10,444 nt of DNA from an uncultured Acetobacter sp. (lineage in GTDB: Bacteria; Pseudomonadota; Alphaproteobacteria; Acetobacterales; Acetobacteraceae), in contig NZ_CALLXM010000094.1 in assembly GCF_937875265.1 (NCBI RefSeq), forward strand, positions 1 through 10,444, given 5' to 3'. The notes under the pieces are model-generated. The model ran no database searches. It saw only the letters and a list, made by a program, of their open reading frames with translations, and was not told the DNA's origin. This document shows, in pieces, positions 1 through 6,836 of this stretch. Every line of letters starts with the position of its first letter. Position 1 is the stretch's first letter. The position numbers were made by a program, and so were the translations under genes.

Positions 1-583
1 ACCTGCCATGTCCATGCGCGCGTGGCGCTTCGACGCCCTCTCTTCTCTCAGTGAACAGATGCTCGGCCAGAAATTCAGCGTGCTCACGAAGAGTCAACTC
101 TGCTTCAGGGTTAGTAATCGCCCCGGTCTCGATTTCCTCCCATGCTTTATCCAACCCGATGGGTTCCCAATAGCCGCGGGCGTAATGCTCCGCTAGGTTC
201 TCCCGAGTGACCGCCATCCACCGGCCTTGTATCACGTTGAAAATTTCAATGCGTTCGGGAAGGCATTTCCGTCTCCTGCTTTCCCTCAGCCATTCCCTGC
301 GGTTTTCTTGATTATGTACGGGAGCATCACCGCGTTGCTGTGGATCATAAAGCTGACTGTTGGACTTAGCTCGAACATCCGTCCAGATGTCGCCTGAATC
401 ACCGAACCCCCGAACAGACAGCGGACAGATCTCCAGAATATTTTCTGGCCCAGCCATACACCATTTCCACGTTATGACGTTCCATACCAGAAGACGCTCA
501 GTCTCTGGGTTATATCTGGTGTTTCGCATCAGCCAGGCTCTCTGGTTTGGCCCCGACAGCATTCTCACTGCGTCATCACGCAT
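1..583 (-). CDS. Hypothetical protein, C-terminus cut by the window edge
   Basis: An uninterrupted minus-strand frame of at least 194 codons runs from an ATG at 583 off the left end of the window. I do not recognise the family. The visible protein is soluble-looking, with no membrane segment or signal peptide. It is rich in tryptophan (nine, including W34, W39, W41, W67, W98, W122, W139, W148), has a strongly basic stretch around residues 95-112 (NRREWLRESRRRKC), and has an acidic, probably helical part from about 145 to 185. The start at 583 is chosen because GAGGAA (596-591) sits 7 nt upstream. An alternative in-frame ATG at 598 would add five residues but lacks a clear ribosome binding site. 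The frame is also open further upstream, to a stop near 740. It lies beside a transposase remnant, so it may belong to a different, possibly mobile, segment than the catabolic genes. The existence of the gene is fairly secure; its function is unknown. Confidence 0.7.
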   Translation of the reverse strand, partial: MRDDAVRMLSGPNQRAWLMRNTRYNPETERLLVWNVITWKWCMAGPENILEICPLSVRGFGDSGDIWTDVRAKSNSQLYDPQQRGDAPVHNQENRREWLRESRRRKCLPERIEIFNVIQGRWMAVTRENLAEHYARGYWEPIGLDKAWEEIETGAITNPEAELTLREHAEFLAEHLFTERREGVEAPRAHGHGR

Positions 584-590
584 GATGATA

Positions 591-596
591 TTCCTC
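591..596 (-). promoter_or_regulatory. Ribosome binding site deciding the start at 583
   Basis: GAGGAA read on the minus strand lies 7 nt before the ATG at 583. It favours that codon over the in-frame ATG at 598, which has only a GGAAA-like sequence before it. Confidence 0.5.
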
Positions 597-780
597 ATTG
601 GTTTCCAAGTTTCGTTCTGAACGGATCTGAGAAACCGGTTGAGGCGGCCCTGTAGGCCATGGCGATGGGAAGACGCGCAAGATCGCCCGCCCCTCTTTTG
701 AGGGTCGAGATCCGTGTAACTGTCTGATAAGCCAGTATTTCATGGCGATCAGACGTCGATTTGTAAGGATTTATGATGGA

Positions 781-806
781 ATTGGTTGCGGGGGCAGGCA
801 ACCAAT
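781..806. repeat. Perfect 9-bp inverted repeat (stem-loop)
   Basis: ATTGGTTGC (781-789) is followed by an 8-nt loop, GGGGGCAG, and then its exact complement GCAACCAAT (798-806). There is no T-run on either side, so it is not a standard intrinsic terminator. It lies about 65 nt from the start of the transposase remnant. It could be a mobile-element end, a protein binding site or an RNA hairpin; the sequence does not decide between these. Confidence 0.55.
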
Positions 807-872
807 GTAACCTGCACCTTGTGAGCGGGTTCGTTGAACGTGTGGCAACATAGCTAAACGAATGAAAAATGA

Positions 873-1088
873 AATTTTTTTTCGCTGACGCTAGAGCAAA
901 GGACCGATATCACTGAAGCCGCGCCGCTTCTAGATAAATTCGATCACGCGGCCTTCATCGCCGATAAGGCTTATGACGCTGATCCGCTCATCGAAAAACT
1001 CAGAGAACGTCAGGTCCAAAACCTATTCCCATTGCCACTAGCTACACCCGTCCAAGTCGGAGCCACTGAAGAACAGGAATGCTCTTAG
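873..1088 (+). pseudogene. IS5-family transposase remnant
   Basis: A plus-strand frame reads NFFSLTLEQRTDITEA, then about 12 residues on FIADKAYDADPLIEKLRERQ, ending at a TAG (1086-1088). The 'LT-x-GQ-x-x-D' segment followed by 'xIADKAYDAD..I..L' is the hallmark of DDE transposases of the IS5 group (IS1031/ISL2-like); the Asp in ADKAYD is a catalytic residue of that fold. The fragment has no start codon, is preceded by an in-frame TGA (870-872), lacks the N-terminal half and stops before the C-terminal Glu motif. After RERQVQ it no longer follows the usual IPP-type continuation well. It is therefore a broken copy of roughly 70 codons. Its 3' end meets the stop codon of the convergent dehydrogenase gene. 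Confidence 0.75.
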
Positions 1089-2152
1089 GAGACAATATTA
1101 TCGGTGATGGCACCTCCCAATTCACGTGTACCAGCCTTGCCTCCCATATCTGGCGTGCGTGGCGTCATCGGGTCTTCCAGTGCCTTTTCAATCGCCTTCA
1201 TCACAAGGCTGGCGGCTTCCGGCTCACCCAGATGCTCCAGCATCATGGCTGCAGCCCAGATCTGACCAACGGGGTTAGCAATAAAGCGCCCGGCGATATC
1301 AGGCGCAGATCCATGAACCGGCTCGAACATGGAGGGATATTTCCGCTCGGGGTTGATATTGGCTGACGGAGCCACCGCAATGGTGCCCGTAATCCCGGGG
1401 CCGAGGTCTGAGAGAATATCCCCAAAAAGGTTGCTCCCTACCACCACGTCAAACCGATCTGGAGACATGACGAAGCGGGCTGCCAGAATATCAATGTGAT
1501 ACTGGTCCATACGAACATCAGGATAGTCCTTCCCGATCGCCGCAAAGCGGGAATCCCAATAAGGCATGGAGTGGAAGAGGCCATTAGATTTGGTTGCGGA
1601 TGTCACATGCAGTCGCCCCAGCTTGCGCGCATACTCAAACGCATAACGGAGAATTCTGTCCGTTCCGTACCGGGTAAATACGGCAGTCTGCATGGCACCT
1701 TCAGACGGGCTGCCTTCACCAAACACGCCACCAATCTGAGAATACTCGCCCTCGCAGTTTTCCCGCACAATCCAGAAATCGATATCACCGGGCTTTTTAT
1801 TAGCTAACGGACATGGAATACCAGGCAAAAGTCGGACAGGCCGCAGATTGACGTACTGATGAAATTCCCGTCGAATGGGAATGAGTAGGCCCCACAGCGA
1901 AATATGATCTGGTACAGACGGAAAACCGACAGCACCCAGCAGAATGGAATCACTTTGTGAAAGCTGGTCAATGCCGTCATCCGGCATCATCTGGCCGGTA
2001 CGCAGCCATGTCTCACAATTCCAGTCATAATTTCGAAATTTCAGGCCAAAGCCACAGACATCAGCCACACGCTCCAGCACACGCAGAGCTTCGGGCATAA
2101 CTTCCACGCCAATTCCATCACCCGGAATGACAGCAATATCATAAGTTTTCAT
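1085..2152 (-). CDS. Tartrate/D-malate dehydrogenase-type decarboxylating dehydrogenase
   Basis: 355 residues, full length for the isocitrate/isopropylmalate dehydrogenase superfamily. The enzymes oxidise a 2-hydroxy diacid with NAD and a divalent metal, usually with decarboxylation, in the cytoplasm. Visible marks are VIPGDGIG (8-15, nucleotide side), SLWGLLIPIRREF (85-97) with NLRPVRLLPG (102-111), DFWIVRENCEGEYS (125-138) with the active-site Tyr137, Lys188 in TSATKSNG, metal ligands Asp221, Asp245 and Asp249 (GDILSDL), and EPVHGSAPDIAG (277-288). The SLWGLL.P.RREF block and PGDIDF..VREN.EGEY point to the tartrate/D-malate dehydrogenase subgroup rather than leucine-pathway LeuB. Tartrate, D-malate or a 3-alkylmalate are all possible substrates. 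The ATG at 2152 has AAGGA about 10 nt upstream. It is the last gene of the leftward operon, 47 nt after the amidohydrolase. Confidence 0.88.
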   Translation of the reverse strand: MKTYDIAVIPGDGIGVEVMPEALRVLERVADVCGFGLKFRNYDWNCETWLRTGQMMPDDGIDQLSQSDSILLGAVGFPSVPDHISLWGLLIPIRREFHQYVNLRPVRLLPGIPCPLANKKPGDIDFWIVRENCEGEYSQIGGVFGEGSPSEGAMQTAVFTRYGTDRILRYAFEYARKLGRLHVTSATKSNGLFHSMPYWDSRFAAIGKDYPDVRMDQYHIDILAARFVMSPDRFDVVVGSNLFGDILSDLGPGITGTIAVAPSANINPERKYPSMFEPVHGSAPDIAGRFIANPVGQIWAAAMMLEHLGEPEAASLVMKAIEKALEDPMTPRTPDMGGKAGTRELGGAITDNIVS

Positions 2153-2199
2153 GCACGTTGTGTCCTTATCTGCCTGAATCTGGAGAGTGTGTGTTTCAA

Positions 2200-3369
2200 T
2201 CAGCCCGTAGCCGCCGATGCTGCACAGATATGAGCAAGCGTGTGCCAGTATCGGACACCACGCTGAATAACATCATCATTAAAATCATAGTCAGGAGAAT
2301 GGAGCTTGGAAGAGGCTCCATTGCCTATCATGGCATATGCGCCAGGCTTCTGCCGAAGCATGAAACCAAAATCTTCCGAGGCCAGACTGGGCGCAATGTT
2401 CAAGTCTGGAGCTGGGCCACCTTCTGCCGCCTCCTGCGCCTGCATGGCTTTCCCTGCAAGACGAGTGGCCATATCCTCATTGACCGTAACCGGATAAGGC
2501 TGATGAAAGCGAACTGAAATCGTCACGCCATGCGCCACGGCCAGCCCATCACAGAGATGCTGAAGTCCATCCTTGAGATCGTCCAGAACACTGGGTGCCA
2601 GAGCCCGCAGGGTACCGGCCAGTCGCGCTTTCTCAGGCAGGATGTTATCTGTTGTGCCAGCATCAAAAATACAGAAAGACACAACGGCTGGAATAATCGG
2701 ATCGGTGCGCCGCGCGACCAGCAGCTGAGCCTCCTGCACCACGGCCGCACCGACCGTCAGAGGGTCCCGCCCCAGATGCGGCTGAGCCGCGTGAGAGCCT
2801 TTTCCTATAATCTCGATAACAAAACGCCACCCGCCCGCCATAATGGGCCCGTAGCGCACGGCGAGTTGCCCAGCCGGCAGGGCCGGCCAGTTGTGCAACC
2901 CGAAACAGTAATCCGTTGGAAAAAGTCTGAACAGACCTTCATCGATCATGACCTGTGCGCCAGCCCCTCCCTCTTCACCGGGCTGAAACACAAAATGGAT
3001 CTTTCCGCATGCGGGCGGGTCTGAAGCCAGAGCGGCCGCAGCACCAAGCAGCATGACGGTATGCCCATCATGCCCACACGCATGCATAACCCCTTCTGCA
3101 CGAGAGGCCCACGGAGCCTTGCCTGTTTCGCTGATGGGCAAGGCATCCATATCCGCACGCAGCATGATGGCGGGACCGGGGCTGCCTGTGTCCAGCGTTG
3201 CCACCACACCTGTTCTGGCCAGGCCTGTATGAGGCTCATACCCTAGCCTGCGGAGAAGCTCCGCCACGAGGGAGGCTGTCCTCTTCTCCTCAAACCGGAG
3301 TTCCGGATGCGTATGCAGGTCTCGTCTCAACTCTGTCAGAAATGCTGCATCAGGAAACTGTGGCTGCAT
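2200..3369 (-). CDS. M20-family amidohydrolase (N-acyl amino acid/hippurate hydrolase type)
   Basis: 389 residues, the usual length for M20D amidohydrolases (HipO, AbgB, IAA-amino acid hydrolases). They use two metal ions to cleave an amide between an acyl group and an amino acid or amine. Visible signatures are RRDLHTHPEL (15-24), RADMDALPI (71-79), MHACGHDGH (95-103) with probable metal ligands Cys98 and His100, QPGEEGG (129-135) with Glu132 and Glu133, GLHNWP with His159, the dimerisation-domain KGSHAAQPH (190-198), and the C-terminal ligand His357 in KLHSPD. All catalytic residues are present. There is no signal peptide, so it should be cytoplasmic. The ATG is preceded by GGAG 10 nt upstream, overlapping the end of the aldehyde dehydrogenase gene; only 7 nt separate the two genes, which implies co-transcription. 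The acyl substrate is unknown. In this locus a deacylation step before or after amine oxidation is plausible. Confidence 0.9.
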   Translation of the reverse strand: MQPQFPDAAFLTELRRDLHTHPELRFEEKRTASLVAELLRRLGYEPHTGLARTGVVATLDTGSPGPAIMLRADMDALPISETGKAPWASRAEGVMHACGHDGHTVMLLGAAAALASDPPACGKIHFVFQPGEEGGAGAQVMIDEGLFRLFPTDYCFGLHNWPALPAGQLAVRYGPIMAGGWRFVIEIIGKGSHAAQPHLGRDPLTVGAAVVQEAQLLVARRTDPIIPAVVSFCIFDAGTTDNILPEKARLAGTLRALAPSVLDDLKDGLQHLCDGLAVAHGVTISVRFHQPYPVTVNEDMATRLAGKAMQAQEAAEGGPAPDLNIAPSLASEDFGFMLRQKPGAYAMIGNGASSKLHSPDYDFNDDVIQRGVRYWHTLAHICAASAATG

Positions 3370-3376
3370 TGTCTGC

Positions 3377-4855
3377 TTACTCCGCTGCCATCAACACGCT
3401 TTTAAGTCGCAGATTGGCCTCGAAGGCTTGCCGCCCTAAATCCTTACCAATGCCTGACCCTCCAAACCCGCCAGTCGGAATTACAAAGTCTGACGACCGA
3501 CCATAACGATTGACCCAAACCGTACCTGCCTGAAGCGTACGAATGGCTCGCATGACTCTGGACATGCTGGCGGTGTGAACCCCCGCAGCCAGCCCGTAAA
3601 CCGGATGCTCGGCCAGAGCAAAAGCCTCATCATCCTCATCAAAAATCTGCACAGCCAGAACTGGGCCAAACACCTCTTCCTGCCACACGGGAGAGTGTGT
3701 ATCCGTCACCATCAGGATACCCGGCGAAAGGAAAATACCGCCTTCCTCACTGTTCATGCGCAGGCAGGGCGCAAGGCTTTGGGCACCGGCCTGTACACTG
3801 CTTTCAACAAGATTCAGGATACGATGGGCCGGCGGTTCCGAAATGATGGGCGAATAGCTGGCGACCGCCTCCCACGGAGCATGAGCCGCAACCTGACTGC
3901 ACTTGGCCACGAGAGCCTTGATCAATGGTTCTGCTACGCCCCGCTGCACGATCAGGCGTGAGCCTGTCACACACACCTGTCCGGCATTGCCGGTAAAGGC
4001 CCGGAAAATGCGGTCTGCAACCTCATCGACGGAAGAAATATCATCAAACACCAGCTGCGGGCTTTTGCCCCCCAGTTCCAATGTTACAGGCTTAGGCCCA
4101 CTTTCTGCCGCCGCCTTCATGACGGCAATGCCCGTGCGCGTAGATCCGGTAAAGCTGAGCTTGCCAATATTCGGATGACGGCAGAGAACCTCCCCCGTTG
4201 CTAGCCCCGTACCCTGCACCACATTGAACAGCCCCGCAGGCATCCCGGCTTCTACCGCAAGCTCAGCCAGCCGGACGGCAGAAAACGGCGTCATTTCAGA
4301 AGGTTTTAGAACTGTTCCATTCCCGGCAGCAAGAGAGGGCACAATCTTCCAGCTTGCCATGACAAGCGGAAAATTCCATGGAGCAATCGCGCCGGTCACG
4401 CCATAAGGCTCGTAGACTGTCATCCCCAGAAGGTTGGCAGACGTCGCGGCCACATCTCCGCTAATCTTATCACAATATTCTGAAAAGAATCTTATCCCTT
4501 CAGCAAGGAATGGGACATCCCACCCGACTGTCTGTGCAATGGGGCGTGTAGAGCACACTGTTTCAAGCCGGGCCAGTTCCATACCGTGCTGCTCAACAAG
4601 GTCGGCCCAGCGCCGCAGCACCCGTGCCCGCTCCCGCGGAGCGCAGGTCGCCCAACCGCTTTCGCGCTGCACGTGGGCAGCAGTTTGTGCTGCCTCATCC
4701 ACCAGATCCGGGCCAGCCTCAGGCACATAACCCAGAATACGACCATGGCCAGGACTGGTGACAGCAATATCCTTTCCACCTGGAACAATCTTTCCAGACA
4801 GAAAATGCCCGGCAGGCAGTGTGATATCTTCTGGACGAAAGCTGAGATCGGTCAC
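3377..4855 (-). CDS. NAD(P)-dependent aldehyde dehydrogenase
   Basis: 492 residues from a GTG start; oxidises an aldehyde to a carboxylate in the cytoplasm. All superfamily marks are present (numbered from the GTG): PWNFP with Asn161, KPSE with Lys184, FTGST (235-239), LELGGKSP with general base Glu260, GQVC with catalytic Cys295, EEVFGPV with Glu394 and a C-terminal GGFGGSGIGKDLGR. It resembles betaine-aldehyde, aminobutyraldehyde and gamma-glutamyl-aminobutyraldehyde dehydrogenases more than succinate-semialdehyde enzymes, but the substrate is not fixed by sequence. Residues 102-106 read STRPI where most relatives have a G-K-P/T motif. The GTG at 4855 has AGGGGA 7 nt upstream; a longer frame starting at TTG (4885) has no such signal. 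First gene of the leftward operon, divergent from the aminotransferase that could supply its aldehyde. Confidence 0.9.
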   Translation of the reverse strand: MTDLSFRPEDITLPAGHFLSGKIVPGGKDIAVTSPGHGRILGYVPEAGPDLVDEAAQTAAHVQRESGWATCAPRERARVLRRWADLVEQHGMELARLETVCSTRPIAQTVGWDVPFLAEGIRFFSEYCDKISGDVAATSANLLGMTVYEPYGVTGAIAPWNFPLVMASWKIVPSLAAGNGTVLKPSEMTPFSAVRLAELAVEAGMPAGLFNVVQGTGLATGEVLCRHPNIGKLSFTGSTRTGIAVMKAAAESGPKPVTLELGGKSPQLVFDDISSVDEVADRIFRAFTGNAGQVCVTGSRLIVQRGVAEPLIKALVAKCSQVAAHAPWEAVASYSPIISEPPAHRILNLVESSVQAGAQSLAPCLRMNSEEGGIFLSPGILMVTDTHSPVWQEEVFGPVLAVQIFDEDDEAFALAEHPVYGLAAGVHTASMSRVMRAIRTLQAGTVWVNRYGRSSDFVIPTGGFGGSGIGKDLGRQAFEANLRLKSVLMAAE

Positions 4856-5099
4856 GCTCTTTTCCCCTGCAACCTGATGACACAAACATCTGTCAGGTCA
4901 TTGCGGTATCGTATTTTCCTTTTATCTGTACCCTGATGCAAACGTTAAAACGGGCCTGATGGTAATTTGACGCATTCTTACTGACCCGCCCCCTAGAACA
5001 GCACAATCCACTTCCACACCCTTGACTTATGGCACCATATTTTTCCCACCAACCCGCATAGGAAAACAACGGGCAACAACACAACGGACCTCAAACGTC
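4856..5099. promoter_or_regulatory. Divergent intergenic control region
   Basis: About 244 bases separate the start codons of the divergent aldehyde dehydrogenase and aminotransferase genes, so promoters for both operons must lie here or read through. Only weak candidates are visible. Rightward, TTGACG (4967-4972) is followed at a long spacing by TAGAAC, and TTGACT (5022-5027) has no good -10. Leftward, TTGCAT (4941-4936) has GAAAAT (4918-4913) at 17 nt. CCTGATG occurs three times in the same orientation (4873, 4932, 4955), and CGTTAAAACG (4943-4952) is a short imperfect palindrome. No regulator gene is present in the window, so the operator cannot be assigned. That the region controls both operons is an inference from layout. 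Confidence 0.45.
4863..4868 (-). promoter_or_regulatory. Ribosome binding site supporting the GTG start at 4855
   Basis: AGGGGA on the minus strand, 7 nt before the GTG at 4855. This is the reason for preferring GTG over the upstream TTG at 4885, which lies in frame without a Shine-Dalgarno sequence. Confidence 0.6.
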
Positions 5100-6479
5100 A
5101 TGACTCCAGAGACACTCGCCGCACTTGATCGCGCTCACCTCATCCATCCGGTCTCATCATGGCGTGATCAGGAAGAATACGGCCCCCGCATTCTCCAGTC
5201 CGGCCAGGGTGCATGGCTGACGGATATTGATGGCAACACGCTGCTTGATGGCTTTGCCGGTCTATGGTGCGTCAACGTTGGTTACGGCCAGCAGAGCGTT
5301 GTGCAGGCCGCCACAGAACAGATGACACGCCTGCCCTATGCCACCGGCTATTTTGGCTTTGCGAGCGAAAGTGCGATCACCCTTGCCTCTCGCCTTGCTG
5401 CCGTCACACCAGGCGATCTCAATCGCGTCTTCTTCTCGCAGGGCGGGTCTGATGCCGTGGACAGCGCCCTGCGCTTCATCCGCTTTTACCAGCACGCACG
5501 CGGCACGCCGGGCAAACGCCATGTTATCGGCCTTGCACGCGGCTACCACGGCAGTACCTATGCGGGTGCCGGGTTGACTGCCCTTGCCGCCTTCCATCGC
5601 GATGCAGATGTGCCGCTGGCATGGCAGCACCATATTTCCAGCCCCGACCCCTACCGCCACCCGGACGGGCCGGATGCAGCGGCCATTATTGCGGCCTCCG
5701 TTGCCGACCTGCGCAACAAGGTGGCTGAACTGGGCGGACCTGAGCATGTTGCGGCCTTCTTCTGCGAACCGGTTCAGGGGTCCGGTGGTGTTGCCATTCC
5801 ACCCAAAGGCTGGCTGACAGCCATGCGCAATGCCTGCCGGGATCTGGATCTCCTGTTTGTTACGGATGAAGTGATCACGGGCTTTGGCCGCACAGGGCCA
5901 CTGTTTGCCTGTGAGCACGAAGGCGTTGTGCCGGACATGATGACGGTCGCCAAAGGTTTGACCTCAGGGTATGCCCCCATGGGAGCCGTGTTTATGAGTG
6001 AGGGCATGTATGCCACCATCCGTGATGCCACTCCGCCGGGCGTTGCTGTAGGGCACGGCATGACCTACAGCGCGCATCCGGTGAGTGCGGCTATTGGCCT
6101 TGCCGTGCTGGATTTGTACCAGAACGGCCTGCTGGACAACGGCGTGAAGTCGGGACACCATCTGGCCACGCGCCTTGCCACAATGAAAGATCATCCTCTG
6201 GTTGGGGACGCACGCTCGATCGGGATGCTGGGCGCCATCGAACTGGTGACAGACAAGGCCGCCAAAACCAAACCGGCGGCCTCTCTTGGCATCTCCAAAA
6301 AGGTTGCCAAAATCGGCTACGAAAAAGGTGTTCTGTTCCGGGCCTTCGGCGATGATATCATCGGGCTGGCCCCGCCGCTTTGTCTGACGCTGGAAGAAAC
6401 AGACATTCTGTGCGACCGTATCGAAAGTGTATTGAATGCACTTCTGGACGACAAGGATATCGCCGCAGCGATTGCCTGA
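5100..6479 (+). CDS. Class III PLP-dependent omega-aminotransferase
   Basis: 459 residues from ATG 5100. It is expected to move a terminal or secondary amino group from an amine or omega-amino acid to pyruvate or 2-oxoglutarate, giving an aldehyde or ketone. The N-terminal HLIHPVSSW and DGFAGLWCVNVGYG (50-63) blocks are typical of the omega-amino acid:pyruvate/putrescine aminotransferase branch. PLP contacts include GGSDA (115-119), YHGST (149-153), EPVQGSGG (223-230), Asp256 in TDEV, and the Schiff-base Lys285 in MTVAKGLTSGYAPMGAV. The phosphate-binding loop is GGSDAVDS instead of the more common SGSEA. A longer frame back to TTG 5022 adds 26 residues unlike the family and passes through possible promoter sequence, so ATG 5100 is preferred even though only a weak GGACC precedes it. 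First gene of the rightward operon; its product could be the substrate of the divergently encoded aldehyde dehydrogenase. Confidence 0.9.
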   Translation: MTPETLAALDRAHLIHPVSSWRDQEEYGPRILQSGQGAWLTDIDGNTLLDGFAGLWCVNVGYGQQSVVQAATEQMTRLPYATGYFGFASESAITLASRLAAVTPGDLNRVFFSQGGSDAVDSALRFIRFYQHARGTPGKRHVIGLARGYHGSTYAGAGLTALAAFHRDADVPLAWQHHISSPDPYRHPDGPDAAAIIAASVADLRNKVAELGGPEHVAAFFCEPVQGSGGVAIPPKGWLTAMRNACRDLDLLFVTDEVITGFGRTGPLFACEHEGVVPDMMTVAKGLTSGYAPMGAVFMSEGMYATIRDATPPGVAVGHGMTYSAHPVSAAIGLAVLDLYQNGLLDNGVKSGHHLATRLATMKDHPLVGDARSIGMLGAIELVTDKAAKTKPAASLGISKKVAKIGYEKGVLFRAFGDDIIGLAPPLCLTLEETDILCDRIESVLNALLDDKDIAAAIA

Positions 6480-6486
6480 AGCACTC

Positions 6487-6514
6487 TGCCCTGGCGCATA
6501 TGTCCGCCAGGGCA
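6487..6514 (+). repeat. Perfect 10-bp stem-loop between aminotransferase and ferredoxin genes
   Basis: TGCCCTGGCG (6487-6496), an 8-nt loop CATATGTC, and the exact complement CGCCAGGGCA (6505-6514). It begins 7 nt after the aminotransferase stop codon and ends 6 nt before the AGGAGG ribosome binding site of the next gene. No T-run follows, so it is not a classical intrinsic terminator. A role in partial termination, RNA processing or 3' end protection of the aminotransferase message is plausible but unproven. Confidence 0.7.
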
Positions 6515-6520
6515 CACGGC

Positions 6521-6526
6521 AGGAGG
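6521..6526 (+). promoter_or_regulatory. Strong ribosome binding site of the ferredoxin-like gene
   Basis: AGGAGG, a full Shine-Dalgarno core, 10 nt before ATG 6537. It is the best match to the consensus in the window and stands just after the stem-loop, so the three-gene oxidase set may be translated strongly and independently of the aminotransferase. Confidence 0.7.
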
Positions 6527-6536
6527 TTATTTCCGC

Positions 6537-6836
6537 ATGAAGGGACTTTTCCGGCGTGTGGCTGAAGCGGAGCGGCCACACATCACCATTACAGTCGACG
6601 GACAGCCTGTCACCACGCTTGAAGGAGACACGCTCCTGACGGCCCTGCTCCTGGCAGGTAGCCAACTCCGCCTGAATGAATTCGATCAAAAACCCAGAGC
6701 AGGTTTCTGCCTTATGGGAGCCTGTCAGGACTGCCGGGTGTGGACAGAAAATGGCGATGAACTGCGCGCCTGCTCCACCCCTGTCTCCTCCGGCATGCGT
6801 ATTGTGACAGCAGAGGTACCATGGACAAGCCAGTAG
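6537..6836 (+). CDS. Small [2Fe-2S] subunit of an amine/opine oxidase-type complex
   Basis: 99 residues, a single 2Fe-2S ferredoxin-like domain with four cysteines spaced C58-x4-C63-x2-C66-x12-C79, within GFCLMGACQDCRVWT and LRACS. This spacing and size match the small subunit of hydrogen cyanide synthase (HcnA), the gamma/small subunits of D-hydroxyproline dehydrogenase, and the small component next to octopine/nopaline oxidase genes. Residues 15-40 (HITITVDGQPVTTLEGDTLLTALLLAG) are the usual beta-strand and helix before the cluster. Its role would be electron transfer inside the flavoprotein complex, probably at the cytoplasmic face of the membrane. It overlaps the next gene by 16 nt in a different frame, so the subunits are likely made together. 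Confidence 0.88.
   Translation: MKGLFRRVAEAERPHITITVDGQPVTTLEGDTLLTALLLAGSQLRLNEFDQKPRAGFCLMGACQDCRVWTENGDELRACSTPVSSGMRIVTAEVPWTSQ

Larger units (their letters stand above)
584..872. other. Intergenic stretch, no supported gene
   Basis: About 290 bases between the left hypothetical gene and the transposase remnant. Frames here are short or start at weak codons. One is a 68-codon minus-strand frame (801-595) starting at TTG inside the inverted repeat. Its stop overlaps the ATG at 598 in an ATGA arrangement, but nothing else supports it. The only structure I can see is the perfect inverted repeat at 781-806. I found no convincing sigma-70 promoter for the leftward gene. The stretch may include decayed ends of the adjacent insertion sequence. 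Confidence 0.5.

Noticed and set aside
595..801. 68-codon minus-strand frame ending with ATGA overlap to the ATG at 598
   Set aside because: It starts at TTG within an inverted repeat, has no Shine-Dalgarno sequence and no recognisable content. The overlap alone is not enough.
778..830. tRNA-like 3' end (TGGTTGCGGGGGCAGG ... AACCTGC)
   Set aside because: The start resembles the complement of a tRNA acceptor/T arm, but the T loop would be too long and no anticodon or D arm follows; it is better described as an inverted repeat.
1085..2152. Leucine-biosynthesis LeuB
   Set aside because: The SLWGLLIPIRREF and PGDIDFWIVRENCEGEYS blocks fit the tartrate/D-malate dehydrogenase branch, and no leu genes are nearby.
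4856..4885. TTG start at 4885 for the aldehyde dehydrogenase
   Set aside because: There is no ribosome binding site before the TTG, while GTG 4855 has AGGGGA at 7 nt.
5022..5099. TTG start at 5022 for the aminotransferase
   Set aside because: The extra 26 residues are not family-like and the TTG sits in a TTGACT that looks like promoter DNA; ATG 5100 fits the family N-terminus.
5262..5918. 218-codon minus-strand frame opposite the aminotransferase
   Set aside because: It is antisense to a gene with complete family motifs, has a composition lacking recognisable domains, and is the usual long shadow frame in GC-rich DNA.
5964..6689. 241-codon minus-strand frame
   Set aside because: It crosses the aminotransferase end, the hairpin and the ferredoxin gene in antisense, shows no family resemblance and has no place in the operon.
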